Shown: positions 49,151-59,250 of the stretch, in pieces
Numbering within the stretch: position 1 is the first letter of the stretch
How the letters are laid out: every line of letters begins with the position of its first letter
DNA from: Capillimicrobium parvum
GTDB lineage: Bacteria; Actinomycetota; Thermoleophilia; Solirubrobacterales; Solirubrobacteraceae
Assembly: GCF_021172045.1 (NCBI RefSeq)
Contig: NZ_CP087164.1
Coordinates: 1,550,001 to 1,614,000 of the forward strand
Direction of reading: 5' to 3'
DNA: 64,000 bases
The notes under the pieces: generated by a model
Database searches by the model: none
What the model saw: the letters and a program-made list of their open reading frames with translations, nothing else
Told to the model about the DNA's origin: nothing
Translations under genes and position numbers: made by a program

Positions 49151-49993
49151 ATGGTCGAAGTGATGCATGACGGGGGGCCCGGCGCACCGCTGCGCCTGGC
49201 GGTGATCGATCGGGACACCGGCTTCCTGCAGGTCCTGGGCAAGCGTCTGGACCGTCTCGGCTGGGAGCACCGCGTGCTCGCCAGCGCCGTCTCGCCCGAT
49301 GCGCTCGTCGCGATGCGGCTGAGCGCGGTCGTCGTCGACCTGGCGATCCTCGGCCCGCAGGCGTGGGAATGGCTCGAGCGCACGTGCGCGACGCTGCCCG
49401 GCCTCGGCGTCGTCGTGTGCACCGGCCAGTCGACGGTCGCCCAGCGCGTCCGCGGCCTGCGGTTCGGCGCCGACGACTGGGTGACGAAGCCCTGCCATCC
49501 GGAGGAGGTCATCGCCCGGGTGGAGTCGGTGGTCCGTCGCCGGCGCCGGGCGGAGGCGCGCGTGGACGCCGAGCCGGTGCACGCCGGCGAGATCGAGATC
49601 CGCGCCGACCAGTTCCAGGCGTTCGTCGCCGAGTGCTCGGTGGACCTGACACGCCGCGAGTTCGAGCTGATCGACCTCCTGGCGAGCGCCCAGGGCCGGG
49701 TGCTCGAGCGCGAGGAGATCTACCAGCGGGTCTGGGGCTACGCGATGGCCCGCGGCGACCGCTCGGTGGACGTCTTCGTGCGCAAGCTGCGTCAGAAGCT
49801 CGAGAAGGCCTCGCCCGAGTGGCGCTACATCCACACGCACTTCGGCATCGGATACCGGTTCGCGCCGGAGCCGATGGAGGGCGTGGAGGTCGTGACGCCG
49901 GCTGCGGAGGCGGTCGTGCGGGAGGCCGCGGCGGCGGCGGAGGCCGCTGTGGCGGTCGAGGCGCTCGCGGTCGACGAGCAGCCGGCGCTCTGA
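49151..49993 (+). CDS. PhoB/PhoP-like response regulator
   Basis: 280 residues. The receiver (~14-130) has acidic VIDRD, phosphoacceptor Asp in AVVVDLAILGP and Lys in DDWVTKPCHPEE, so phosphorylation seems possible. The winged-helix domain (~145-240) has CSVDLTRREFELIDLLASAQ, DRSVDVFVRKLRQKLEKA and YIHTHFGIGYRFAPEP. An alanine/valine/glutamate tail of ~35 residues follows. Placed after phoU, it is the likely regulator of the PHO boxes in this island. Start ATG 49151. Confidence 0.92.
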   Translation: MVEVMHDGGPGAPLRLAVIDRDTGFLQVLGKRLDRLGWEHRVLASAVSPDALVAMRLSAVVVDLAILGPQAWEWLERTCATLPGLGVVVCTGQSTVAQRVRGLRFGADDWVTKPCHPEEVIARVESVVRRRRRAEARVDAEPVHAGEIEIRADQFQAFVAECSVDLTRREFELIDLLASAQGRVLEREEIYQRVWGYAMARGDRSVDVFVRKLRQKLEKASPEWRYIHTHFGIGYRFAPEPMEGVEVVTPAAEAVVREAAAAAEAAVAVEALAVDEQPAL

Positions 49994-50012
49994 CGCGGGG
50001 CCGGCGGGGGCC

Positions 50013-50120
50013 GGGCGCTCCTGCGGTGCGGCCCACGCGCGCGGCGCGGCCGCGCGCTCCGGCCCACGCGCGCGGCGCGGCCGGGCGCTCCGGCGGTGCG
50101 GCCCACGGGCGCGGCGCGGG
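50013..50120. repeat. three GC-rich direct repeats of 31-39 bp
   Basis: Units start at 50013, 50052 and 50083 and share GGGCGCTCC or GCGCGCTCC, then GGCCCACG and GCGCGGCGCGG. They fill the gap between the regulator gene and the small membrane protein. The units differ by small deletions, typical of slippage. No gene or promoter recognised inside. Confidence 0.75.
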
Positions 50121-50138
50121 CGCGTATCGTGTGACGCC

Positions 50139-50489
50139 GTGAAGCACGTCCGCAACTTCGGGATCGTGGCGCTCCTCGCGCTCGGCGTGTGGGCGCTGCC
50201 GGGCGGGAACACGGCGGCGAACCTCTTCGGCGCCGCGCTCTTCGTGGTCGTCACGGTGGGGATCGGGCTCCTGGGCGCGCGGTTCTACATCGAGCGGCGC
50301 TCGGACCTGTACGCGCTCGGCGACTGGTGGCGGCTGCTGCTCTACGGCGCCGTCGGCGTGATCGTGCTCGACATGGCGGCCACGCCCAAGCTGTTCGACA
50401 GCGGCGGCGGGACGATCCTGTGGATCGTGCTGCTGGCGGCGTCGCTCTTCGCGCTGCTGCAGGTGTTCCGGCACTCGCGCGAGTACTGA
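50139..50489 (+). CDS. small membrane protein, four hydrophobic segments
   Basis: 116 residues. It has a first segment (FGIVALLALGVWAL), then FGAALFVVVTVGIGLLGARF, a loop ERRSDLYALGDWWRLL leading into LLYGAVGVIVLDMAA, and TILWIVLLAASLFALLQVF, ending in HSREY. No family recognised. GTG 50139 comes straight after the repeat block. Stands between the PHO island and the Tad-like genes; membership in either is unclear. Confidence 0.75.
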   Translation: MKHVRNFGIVALLALGVWALPGGNTAANLFGAALFVVVTVGIGLLGARFYIERRSDLYALGDWWRLLLYGAVGVIVLDMAATPKLFDSGGGTILWIVLLAASLFALLQVFRHSREY

Positions 50490-50548
50490 CGCACTTTCGT
50501 AACGAACTCGTGTAGCGCTGTGACAGGCGTCCCGGCGAGGGTCCTGCC

Positions 50549-50890
50549 ATGGACCCATCCGGTGAACGCGGCCAGGCATCGGTGGAGCTCGTGGCGGTGC
50601 TGCCGCTGGTGGTTCTGCTCGGACTGCTGTGCTGGCAGGCGGTGGTCGCGGGCCAGGCCGTGTGGCTGTCGGGCGCCGCCGCTCGCGCCGCCGCGCGCGC
50701 GGACGCGCTGGGCGACGACCCGCGCGCCGCCGCGCGGCGGGTGCTGCCGGGCGCGCTGGCCGCCGGGGTCCGGGCGAAGGGCGACGGGGGTGGATCGGTG
50801 ACGGTCCGCGTCGCTATTCCGGCCGTCGTCGGCGGGATCGAGCTGACCGCGGTCACCGCGAAGGCGCACTTCGCGTCGCAGACGGGCTGA
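50549..50890 (+). CDS. TadE-like pilin-type protein 1
   Basis: 113 residues. The TadE signature ERGQASVELVAVLPLVVLLG at ~6-25 is the hydrophobic N-terminal helix preceded by a short charged leader (cleavage type G/QASVE). The remainder is a small alpha/beta domain (RVAIPAVVGGIELTAVTAKA). TadE-like proteins are minor pilins of Flp/Tad pili. The stop overlaps the next gene (TGATG). No tad ATPase or Flp gene is in the window. Confidence 0.85.
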   Translation: MDPSGERGQASVELVAVLPLVVLLGLLCWQAVVAGQAVWLSGAAARAAARADALGDDPRAAARRVLPGALAAGVRAKGDGGGSVTVRVAIPAVVGGIELTAVTAKAHFASQTG

Positions 50891-51288
50891 TGCGGGTGGG
50901 CCGGGGATGGGGCGCGGTGGGGGCCTGGGTGGGAGCGAGGCGATCGCTTCGGCGCCTCGCGGGCGCGCGAGGCCAATCGACCGTCGAGATCGTGGGGCTG
51001 CTGCCCGTCCTGCTCGCGGTCGCGCTCGGCGCGGCCCAGCTGCTGGCGGCGGGGGTGGCGCACGAGGCGGCCGACCATGCCGCCGAGGCCGGAGCGTTGG
51101 CGATCCTGCAGGGTGGCGACCCCGCCGATGCCGCGCGCGACGCGGTTCCGGGCTGGGCGCGCGACCGCGTCGCCGTCGACGTCGCCGGCCGGCGGGTCTC
51201 CGTCGCGGTCGAGCCGCCGTCGCCGTTCCCGGGGCTGGCCGACCGCCTGACCGCGCACGCGTCGGCGCATGCGGGACCGACGTCGTGA
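50890..51288 (+). CDS. TadE-like pilin-type protein 2
   Basis: 132 residues. A longer basic leader (~28 residues) is followed by ARGQSTVEIVGLLPVLLAVA, the second copy of the same pilin helix. The mature part continues QLLAAGVAHEAADHAAEAGA and ends with a small domain (DVAGRRVSVAVEPPSPFPGL). It overlaps the genes on both sides, so it is part of a four-gene unit. Confidence 0.83.
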   Translation: MRVGRGWGAVGAWVGARRSLRRLAGARGQSTVEIVGLLPVLLAVALGAAQLLAAGVAHEAADHAAEAGALAILQGGDPADAARDAVPGWARDRVAVDVAGRRVSVAVEPPSPFPGLADRLTAHASAHAGPTS

Positions 51289-52046
51289 GCGCGGCCTGGT
51301 CGCGCCTGGTGTCGGCGTTCGTCCGGCCGGCGTCGCCGGTCGGCGGGCTCGACGGCGTGGATCCGGCGGTGGGTGCGCTGGAGAGCGGGGCCGAGGCGCG
51401 ACCGTGGGTGCCGCCGGTGGCGCCGGTGGCGGGAGACGCGGCGCCGGCCCCTGCCCGGCGCGGCCGGAGGCATGCCGCGGCCCGGGTGCCCGAACCGTGC
51501 GCCTTCGCCGTCCTCGCGCCGGGGCCGGCGGCCCGCGCCCTGGGCGCGGCGGCCGCGCTGAGCGGCGGCGCAGGCGCGGCGCTGGTCGCGTGCTGGGGCG
51601 TCGCCGGATCGCCGGGCGGCGCCGCCGCCCCGGTGTCGCGCACCGCCCGCCGCCTCGCCGCGTCGCTGACGGACCGCGGCTTCGCGGTTCGAGCGGCCGG
51701 CCGGCTGGTCGAGCTGCGGCTGCCCGACGACGAGGACGAGGCGATCGACGCGCTGCACCGCGCGGAGAGCGCCGCCGCTGCGGCCGGCGCGGTCAGCGTG
51801 GTCGTCCTGGCCGCGCCGCGCGGCGACGCCTGGGACGGCGTCCTCGCGACCCGCGACGCGGTCCTCCTGCACGGCGGCGACGCGACGGTCCTCGAGCTCG
51901 CCGCGGAGCGCCTCACGGGGATCGGCGCACCGGCGCACCGCCTGGAGCGTGCGCCGTCCCGCCTCGCTCTGACCTTCGCCGTGGCGGGCGTGACGCCGTG
52001 GGGCGGCGCCGGGCCGGTCCGCGCCGCGCTGGAGGCCCCGGGATGA
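51285..52046 (+). CDS. hypothetical protein in the Tad-like operon
   Basis: 253 residues, soluble, very alanine-rich. The first ~65 residues are low complexity. Then come AVLAPGPAARALGAAAALSG and ALVACWGVAGSPGGAAAP, followed by SRTARRLAASLTDRGFAVRA and SAAAAAGAVSVVVLAAPRGD. The strand/turn pattern recalls a Rossmann-like or TadZ-like fold without a visible P-loop. GTG 51285 overlaps the upstream stop; ATGA joins it to the next gene. Function unknown. Confidence 0.7.
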   Translation: MSAAWSRLVSAFVRPASPVGGLDGVDPAVGALESGAEARPWVPPVAPVAGDAAPAPARRGRRHAAARVPEPCAFAVLAPGPAARALGAAAALSGGAGAALVACWGVAGSPGGAAAPVSRTARRLAASLTDRGFAVRAAGRLVELRLPDDEDEAIDALHRAESAAAAAGAVSVVVLAAPRGDAWDGVLATRDAVLLHGGDATVLELAAERLTGIGAPAHRLERAPSRLALTFAVAGVTPWGGAGPVRAALEAPG

Positions 52047-53452
52047 TCGCCATGCCCCGGCCTGTGCGCCGGACCACGCCCAGCCGCGCAGAGCACTCCG
52101 ACGCGGCGACCAGCCGAGCCTGCCCCGCGCGCCCGGCACGCCTCGGCGGCGACGCCGGCCAGGCGGCCGTCCTGCTCGTCGGCATCCTCTGCGCCGTGCT
52201 GTTCGGCGCGGCGGTGCTCGGACTGCTGGCGGGCGGGATCGGGGCGCACGGCCGGCAGCAGCGGGCGGCGGACCTCGGCGCGCTCGCGGCGGCGAGGACC
52301 ATGCACGGCCTCTACGCGCGGCTGTTCGAGCCCGCGGTCATCGACGGGGCGCCGAACCCGCGGCACCTCGAGCGCGATGCCTACCTCGCCGAGGCCCGTC
52401 GCAGCGGCGAGCGGACCGCACGCGCCAACGGGGCCGAGGCGGTCGACGTGAGCTTCCCCGGCGCCGACCCCGTCGCTCCCGCGCTGGTCCGCGTCGCGGT
52501 CGGCGAGCGGGTCTCGGTCACCGCAGCCGGCGCGCACCGGTCGATCGACGTGCGCGCCACCGCCGACGCCACGCTCGTACCGGTGGCCTCCACCGCCTCG
52601 GCCGCATGGGGCGACGAGTACGACGGCCCGCTCGCGATGCGCCAGGGCAAGCCGATGCGGCCTGACGTCGCCCGCGCCTTCGACCGCATGACGGCGGCCG
52701 CCGCCGCGGACGGCGTCCAGTTGATGGTCGTCTCCGGGTTTCGCACGAACGCCGAGCAGGCGGTCCTGTTCGCCCAGCACCCGGATCCGAAGTGGGTCGC
52801 GCCGCCGGGCACGTCGCTGCACCGGCTCGCCACCGAGCTCGACCTGGGCCCCGAGAGCGCATACGCATGGCTCGCGGCCAACGCCGGCCGCTTCCACTTC
52901 GTCCAGCGGTACTCGTGGGAGCCGTGGCACTACGGCTACGTCCTCAACCCGGCGAGCTCGAAGGCGCTGGCTCGGCGCCGCGACAGCGGCGGTGACGGCG
53001 AGGCCGGCTCGAGCCTGCCGTCGTTCGTGCCCGAGCGGTACGCGCCGGCGCTCACGCGGGCCGCGCAGCGCTACAACGTCTCGGCGACGCTGCTGGCCGC
53101 GCAGATCCAACAGGAGTCCGGGTTCAACCCGTTCGCGGTCTCGCCGGCCGGAGCGCGCGGGATCGCGCAGTTCATGCCGGGCACCGCGGCCGGCTACGGC
53201 CTGCACGACTCCTTCGACGCGGAGGCCTCGATCGACGCGCAGGCGCGGCTCATGCGCGACCTGCTGCGGCAGTTCGGCTCCGTGCCGCTGGCGCTGGCCG
53301 CCTACAACGCCGGCCCGCAGCGGGTCGCGGCGTGCGGCTGCGTGCCGCCGATCCCCGAGACGACGGCCTACGTCGCCGCGATCCTCGGCCTCATGGGCGG
53401 CGCCGGCGACGCGTCGGGGTTCGGCGGGCTCGAGATCCGGCTGGTGCGATGA
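52043..53452 (+). CDS. TadG-like anchor fused to VanY peptidase and lytic transglycosylase
   Basis: 469 residues, three parts. First (~38-180) is a Tad-type helix, GQAAVLLVGILCAVLFGAAV, followed by RQQRAADLGALAAARTM as in TadG/TadE-like proteins. Second (~190-300) is a VanY-type D,D-carboxypeptidase with VVSGFRTNAEQAVLF, zinc ligands in SLHRLATELDL and EPWHYGY (~292). Third (~318-455) is an SLT transglycosylase with catalytic Glu in QIQQESGFNPFAVSPAGARG (~356) and LALAAYNAGP. All key residues are present, so it should cut both peptide and glycan of peptidoglycan. ATG 52043 is coupled to the gene before. Confidence 0.9.
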   Translation: MIAMPRPVRRTTPSRAEHSDAATSRACPARPARLGGDAGQAAVLLVGILCAVLFGAAVLGLLAGGIGAHGRQQRAADLGALAAARTMHGLYARLFEPAVIDGAPNPRHLERDAYLAEARRSGERTARANGAEAVDVSFPGADPVAPALVRVAVGERVSVTAAGAHRSIDVRATADATLVPVASTASAAWGDEYDGPLAMRQGKPMRPDVARAFDRMTAAAAADGVQLMVVSGFRTNAEQAVLFAQHPDPKWVAPPGTSLHRLATELDLGPESAYAWLAANAGRFHFVQRYSWEPWHYGYVLNPASSKALARRRDSGGDGEAGSSLPSFVPERYAPALTRAAQRYNVSATLLAAQIQQESGFNPFAVSPAGARGIAQFMPGTAAGYGLHDSFDAEASIDAQARLMRDLLRQFGSVPLALAAYNAGPQRVAACGCVPPIPETTAYVAAILGLMGGAGDASGFGGLEIRLVR

Positions 53453-53481
53453 ACCAGGCCGACCCGAGCCCCGGCGCCCAC

Positions 53482-53504
53482 CCTGCCCGCGGTCTGCGGG
53501 CAGG
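53482..53504 (+). terminator. 9-bp perfect hairpin after the Tad-like operon
   Basis: CCTGCCCGC (53482-53490), loop GGTCT, GCGGGCAGG (53496-53504), 30 bp past the stop of the fused hydrolase gene. No T-run follows. Confidence 0.6.
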
Positions 53505-53533
53505 TCCGCCGAACCCGCGGCTATGGTCTCGCC

Positions 53534-54022
53534 GTGGTCGCTCCGGTCGCCGAATGGACGGACGTGTACGTCGCCAGCGCGGGCGCTGCCGCGGCGCTCG
53601 CGGGGCTCGTGTTCGTGGCGGTCTCGATCAACGTCGAGCGCATCCTGGCGTTCCGTGGGCTGCCGGAGCGCGGGCTCGTGACGGTGCTGCTGCTCCTGGG
53701 CGCCGTCGTCGCGTCGCTGTTCGGCCTGCATCCCGACCAGAGCGACGAGACCCTCGGCTGGGAGATCCTCATCGGCGGCTGCGTGCTCAGCGCCATCGTG
53801 ATCTGGTTGCTGCTGAAGTCGCGACCTCGCGAGGACGAGGAGTCGCACATGGCGTCGGCACTCGGCCTCGCAGCGGTCGGCACGCTGCCGTACATCGTCG
53901 CCGGGATCCTGCTCGTCAGCGGCTCCGACGCGGGCCTCGACTGGCTGTTCTCCGGGATCGTCGGCGCGATCGTCGCCGGCGTGATCAACGGCTGGGTGCT
54001 GCTGGTCGAGATCCTGCGCTGA
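53534..54022 (+). CDS. membrane protein, four hydrophobic segments
   Basis: 162 residues. Segments: AAALAGLVFVAVSINVERIL, LVTVLLLLGAVVASLFGL, LIGGCVLSAIVIWLLLKS and LGLAAVGTLPYIVAGILLVS, with a last one at the C-terminus (IVGAIVAGVINGWVLLVEIL). It resembles small hypothetical membrane proteins found in many actinobacteria; function unknown. GTG 53534 is the first start before the first helix. Confidence 0.75.
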   Translation: MVAPVAEWTDVYVASAGAAAALAGLVFVAVSINVERILAFRGLPERGLVTVLLLLGAVVASLFGLHPDQSDETLGWEILIGGCVLSAIVIWLLLKSRPREDEESHMASALGLAAVGTLPYIVAGILLVSGSDAGLDWLFSGIVGAIVAGVINGWVLLVEILR

Positions 54023-54097
54023 GCGTGCGGCGGCGGGCGACCGAGGCAAGCCGCGGGACCTGCATCGCGCAGCGCCATCTCTGGGTAGAGTCCACCC

Positions 54098-54232
54098 ATG
54101 GCAAGCGCAGCCATGATGGCCGGAGCCGTCCAGACGTACGCGACCATCGCCGTCGCGATCGCCGCGATCGGGCTGCCGCTCTACCAGCTGCGGCGCGACG
54201 GGTTCCTGCCGCGCCTGCGCCGGCGCGACTGA
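54098..54232 (+). CDS. 44-residue single-helix membrane protein
   Basis: MASAAMMAGAVQTYATIAVA begins a helix that continues IAAIGLPLYQLRRDG and ends with a basic tail RLRRRD (positive-inside pattern). Third-position GC and the membrane-anchor layout support coding, but no clear ribosome site precedes ATG 54098 and nothing is known of it. Lies between two larger genes and ends 8 bp before the convergent oxidoreductase's stop. Confidence 0.4.
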   Translation: MASAAMMAGAVQTYATIAVAIAAIGLPLYQLRRDGFLPRLRRRD

Positions 54233-54240
54233 CGGGCGGG

Positions 54241-56577
54241 TCAGCCCGCGGGTTGCGCCGGGACCCCGGCGCCCACGCCCACACCCTCGCTTCGGCCGGC
54301 CCGGCTCGCGCCGCCGCCGTCGGCTCCGCTCTCGGCAGCCAGCACCTCGACCGGGATCCCGTTGAGCACCGCGTTGCCCGACACCGCGTCGAGCAGCAGC
54401 TCGTCCGACAGGACGTTCGAGTTCGCGCCCGCGTGCTCGGCCGCGACCGACCAGCCCACGCCGTCGACGGCGTGCCCCCAGCCGTGGGGGATCGACACCA
54501 CGCCGGGCATGATCCCGTCCGTGACCTCGACCGGCAGCGCGATGCTGCCGACCCGCGACCGCACGGTCGCGACGCCGCCGTCGACCAGCCCGAGCCGAGC
54601 GGCGTCGGACGGATGCACCTGCATCGTGCACCGCGCCGGTCCGCGGACCAGCAGCGGCAGGTTGTGCATCCACGAGTTGTTCGAGCGCAGCTGGCGCCGG
54701 CCGACGAGCAGCATCGCGCTCGGCTCTCTCGCCGCGTCGAGCGCGTCCGCCAGCCGCGGCACGTCCGCCACGATCTCCGGCGGCGCGAGCTCGATCATGC
54801 CGCTCGGCGTGCGCAGCGCCGCCGGCAGCCGCGGCTGCAGCGGGCCGAGGTCGACGCCGTGCGGGTTGGACTCGAGCACCGCGAGCGACAGCCCATCCGG
54901 CCGTGCGCCGAACCCGTCGCCGTACGGTCCGCAGCGCAGCATCACGTCGAGCAGCCGCTCCGGCCCGCGTCGCGGAGCCAGCTCGGCCAGCAGCTTCTCC
55001 GGCTTGCGCCGCGACACCGGCGAGCCCGGGGTCTCCGCCTCGCGGCGCAGCATGTCGAGCGCGAACAGGTCGTCGAGCCGGTCGACGTCCATGCGCCCGT
55101 GGCCGGCCGCGATCGCCGTCAGCCGCAGCAGCGTGCGCCACTCGTCCTGCGTCCCCTCCGGCACGGGCAGCACGGGCGGCGAGTAGTTCGCGACGTTGCG
55201 CACGGCGAAGCCGTACAGCGCGAGGTCGTAGTGCGAGCGCTCCAGCGGGGACGGCGCGGGCAGGATCACGTCGGCGTGCCGGGACGTCTCGGTGACGTAG
55301 ACGTCCAGGCACACCATGAGATCCAGCGCCGCAAGCGCACGCGACAGTCGGCCCGCGTTCGGCGTCGAGACCGCGGGGTTGCCGGCGAGCGTGATGAGCG
55401 CCCGGACCTGGTCGTCGCCCGGCGTGTCGATCTCCTCGGCCAGGCACGCCGCGGGCATCTCGCCGAGCACCTCGGGCAGCCCGCGCACCCGGCTCGTCCA
55501 GCGCCCGAAGCGGACGCCGCGGCCCCGGCCCGGCTCGCCGCGGCTGTTGGGCCCGCCCGTCGCCGGGAGTGGGAACATCGCGCCGCCCGCCCGGTCGAGG
55601 TTGCCGGTCAGCGTGTTGAGCACGTCGACGAGCCACGACGCGACCGTGCCGAACGCCTGCGTCGTCGTGCCCATCCGGCCGTAGACGACGCCGCGGTCCG
55701 CCGCCGCGAGGTCGTGTGCCAGCCGCCGCACGACCTCCGCGGGCACGCCCGTCGGCCGGGCCACGCGCTCCGGGGTGAACGGCGCGGCCAGCGCCCGGAC
55801 CTCGTCGACGCCCGCGCACAGGCGCTCGAGGCGGCCGATCCGCACGAGCCCCTCCGAGAACAGCTGCGCGACCATCCCCATCAGCAGCAGCGCATCCGTC
55901 CCAGGCCGGATGAAGACGTGCTCATCGGCCACGCTCTGCGCGGTGCGCGACCGCCGCGGGTCCACCACGACGACCCGTCCGCCGCGCGACCGCACCGCCT
56001 GCAGCCGCCCGCGTACGTCGGGCGCCGTCATGAGCGAGCCGTTGGACGAGACCGGATCGGCGCCGAGGATCATCACGTGCTGCGCCCGGTCGAGGTCCGG
56101 AACCGCGACCGTCGTGGCCGTCCCGAACATCAACCCGGAGGCGAGCTGCTTGGGGTATTGATCGACGGTGCTCGCGGTGAAGACGTTGCGCGTGCCCAGC
56201 GCCTTGACGAGCGGCTTGGCGTAGAGCAGCGACGACAGGTTGTGCGCGTTCGGGTTGCCGAGGTACAGCGCCACCGCGTTGCGCCCGCCCGCGGAGACGA
56301 CGTCGCGCAGCCCCGCTTCGACCAGCGCGAACGCCTCGTCCCACGAGCATGCCTCGAACGATCCGTCCGCGAGGCGGCGCTGCGGCGCGCGCAGCCGGTC
56401 CGGGTCCTCGTGCAGCTCCTTCAGCGCCACGCCCTTCGGGCACAGGAAGCCGTGCGAGAACACGTCGTCGGCGTCGCCGCGGACGCGCGAGACGCCGGTG
56501 CCCTGCTCGTCGAGCGTCAGCTCGAGCCCGCAGGTCGCCTCGCACAACGGGCACGTCCGGAACGCCGTCTGCGCCAC
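54241..56577 (-). CDS. molybdopterin-dependent oxidoreductase, catalytic subunit
   Basis: About 778 residues of the DMSO reductase superfamily. The N-terminal [4Fe-4S] motif is TCPLCEATCGLELTL and, after ~28 residues, FLCPKGVAL. Cofactor domains include NAHNLSSLLYAKPLVKALG, VMILGADPVSSNGSLM and VVDPRRSRTAQSVADEHVFI. The C-terminal beta-barrel has RSNNSWMHNLPLLVRG and SIPHGWGH. No Cys or Sec at the usual molybdenum-ligand spot: it reads STVDQYPKQLAS, pointing to an unusual ligand. I prefer GTG 56577 (VAQTAFRTCPLC); GTG 56613 is also possible. Substrate unknown; no partner electron-transfer subunits are adjacent. Confidence 0.88.
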   Translation of the reverse strand: MAQTAFRTCPLCEATCGLELTLDEQGTGVSRVRGDADDVFSHGFLCPKGVALKELHEDPDRLRAPQRRLADGSFEACSWDEAFALVEAGLRDVVSAGGRNAVALYLGNPNAHNLSSLLYAKPLVKALGTRNVFTASTVDQYPKQLASGLMFGTATTVAVPDLDRAQHVMILGADPVSSNGSLMTAPDVRGRLQAVRSRGGRVVVVDPRRSRTAQSVADEHVFIRPGTDALLLMGMVAQLFSEGLVRIGRLERLCAGVDEVRALAAPFTPERVARPTGVPAEVVRRLAHDLAAADRGVVYGRMGTTTQAFGTVASWLVDVLNTLTGNLDRAGGAMFPLPATGGPNSRGEPGRGRGVRFGRWTSRVRGLPEVLGEMPAACLAEEIDTPGDDQVRALITLAGNPAVSTPNAGRLSRALAALDLMVCLDVYVTETSRHADVILPAPSPLERSHYDLALYGFAVRNVANYSPPVLPVPEGTQDEWRTLLRLTAIAAGHGRMDVDRLDDLFALDMLRREAETPGSPVSRRKPEKLLAELAPRRGPERLLDVMLRCGPYGDGFGARPDGLSLAVLESNPHGVDLGPLQPRLPAALRTPSGMIELAPPEIVADVPRLADALDAAREPSAMLLVGRRQLRSNNSWMHNLPLLVRGPARCTMQVHPSDAARLGLVDGGVATVRSRVGSIALPVEVTDGIMPGVVSIPHGWGHAVDGVGWSVAAEHAGANSNVLSDELLLDAVSGNAVLNGIPVEVLAAESGADGGGASRAGRSEGVGVGAGVPAQPAG

Positions 56578-57583
56578 GCGGGCGAGCCTACTCCTCCATC
56601 CGTCCAGGCGCACGAGGCCGCCTCAAGACCGGCTCGCGCCGACCGAACCACTCGAGAGCCATGGAGGCACATCTGCGCGCAATGGATGGCGTGCGGTGGC
56701 GCGACGCCGTCGATCCCGAGATCGAGGACCGTCTCGCCGCCGCGGTCGACGAGCTGGCCCTGCTGCCGGTGCTCGACGCCACGGTCGCGCGGATCGTGGC
56801 CGCGGTCGAGGACCCCGACGCCGCCTCGGCGGACCTCGTCGCCGTGCTGGAGGGCGATCCCGCGTTCGCCCGCCGCCTCATCGACCGCCTCGACGACCCC
56901 GGCCGTCCGCCGCCCCTGCGGGTGCGGACGATCCGGCAGGCCGTCCTGGGCACCGGCCGCCCGGCGCTGCACCGCCTCGCGCTCGAGGTCGCCGTCCACC
57001 GCTTCCTCGCCGAGACGCCGGCCGCCGGGGCGGCCCGCGCGCGCCTGCGCCACAACGCCTCCGTCGCGGCCGCCGCCGCGGTCACCATCGCCGCGCGCAC
57101 CGGGACCCCGCCGGCCGTCCCGCACCTCGCCGCGCTCCTGCACGACGCCGGCGAGCTCGTCCTGGCACTCGCCTTCACGCCGTCCACCTGCGCCGCCCTC
57201 GCCCTCGAGCACCCGAACCCCACCGACCGGGCCCGCGCGCAGCGCACCCGGCTGGGCGTCGACCACGCCGTGGCCGGCGCGATGCTCGCCGAGCGTTGGA
57301 ACCTCGACGAGGGGGTGCCCGAGGCGATCGCCCTGCACCACGGCGGCGCGACCGGCACGGCCTCGCCGACCACGGAGATCGCCGTCGTCCAGCTCGCCGT
57401 CCAGGTCCCGCACCTCGCGTCCGGCGGCGAGCCCGACCACGCGGTGCTGTGGGCGGCGCTCGAGCGCTGTCGCGCGCCCGCCGCCCTCCTCGACGAGCTG
57501 CTCGCGGACCCCGCCGTCGCGGCACCGCCGCGGCCCGCCGACCGCGCGCGGCCCGGGGTCGCGGCGTCCGGCCGGCCGGGCGC

Positions 57584-59197
<1,614 letters not shown>

Positions 59198-59250
59198 CCG
59201 GCGCACGTTATCCGGACCCCTCCGCGACCAAACTAGCCTCGGAAGCACAG

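Noticed and set aside
49151-49550. Suspected degenerate receiver in the PhoB-like regulator
   Set aside because: On reading it, the acidic pair, the Asp in AVVVDLAILG and the Lys in WVTKPC are all present, so the receiver can probably be phosphorylated.
50497-50523. Possible PHO-like box before the TadE-like genes (GTAACGAACTCGTG...TGTGACAGG)
   Set aside because: The cores do not keep one 11-bp register as the four accepted arrays do. Its resemblance to the 36.2-kb box is confined to ACGAACTCGT, too short to count.
50342-55819. An open minus-strand frame of about 1825 codons
   Set aside because: It lies antisense to at least five well-supported genes, and its sequence is Arg/Ala/Gly/Pro-rich without any domain. 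In DNA of this GC content stop codons are rare in such frames. A shadow.
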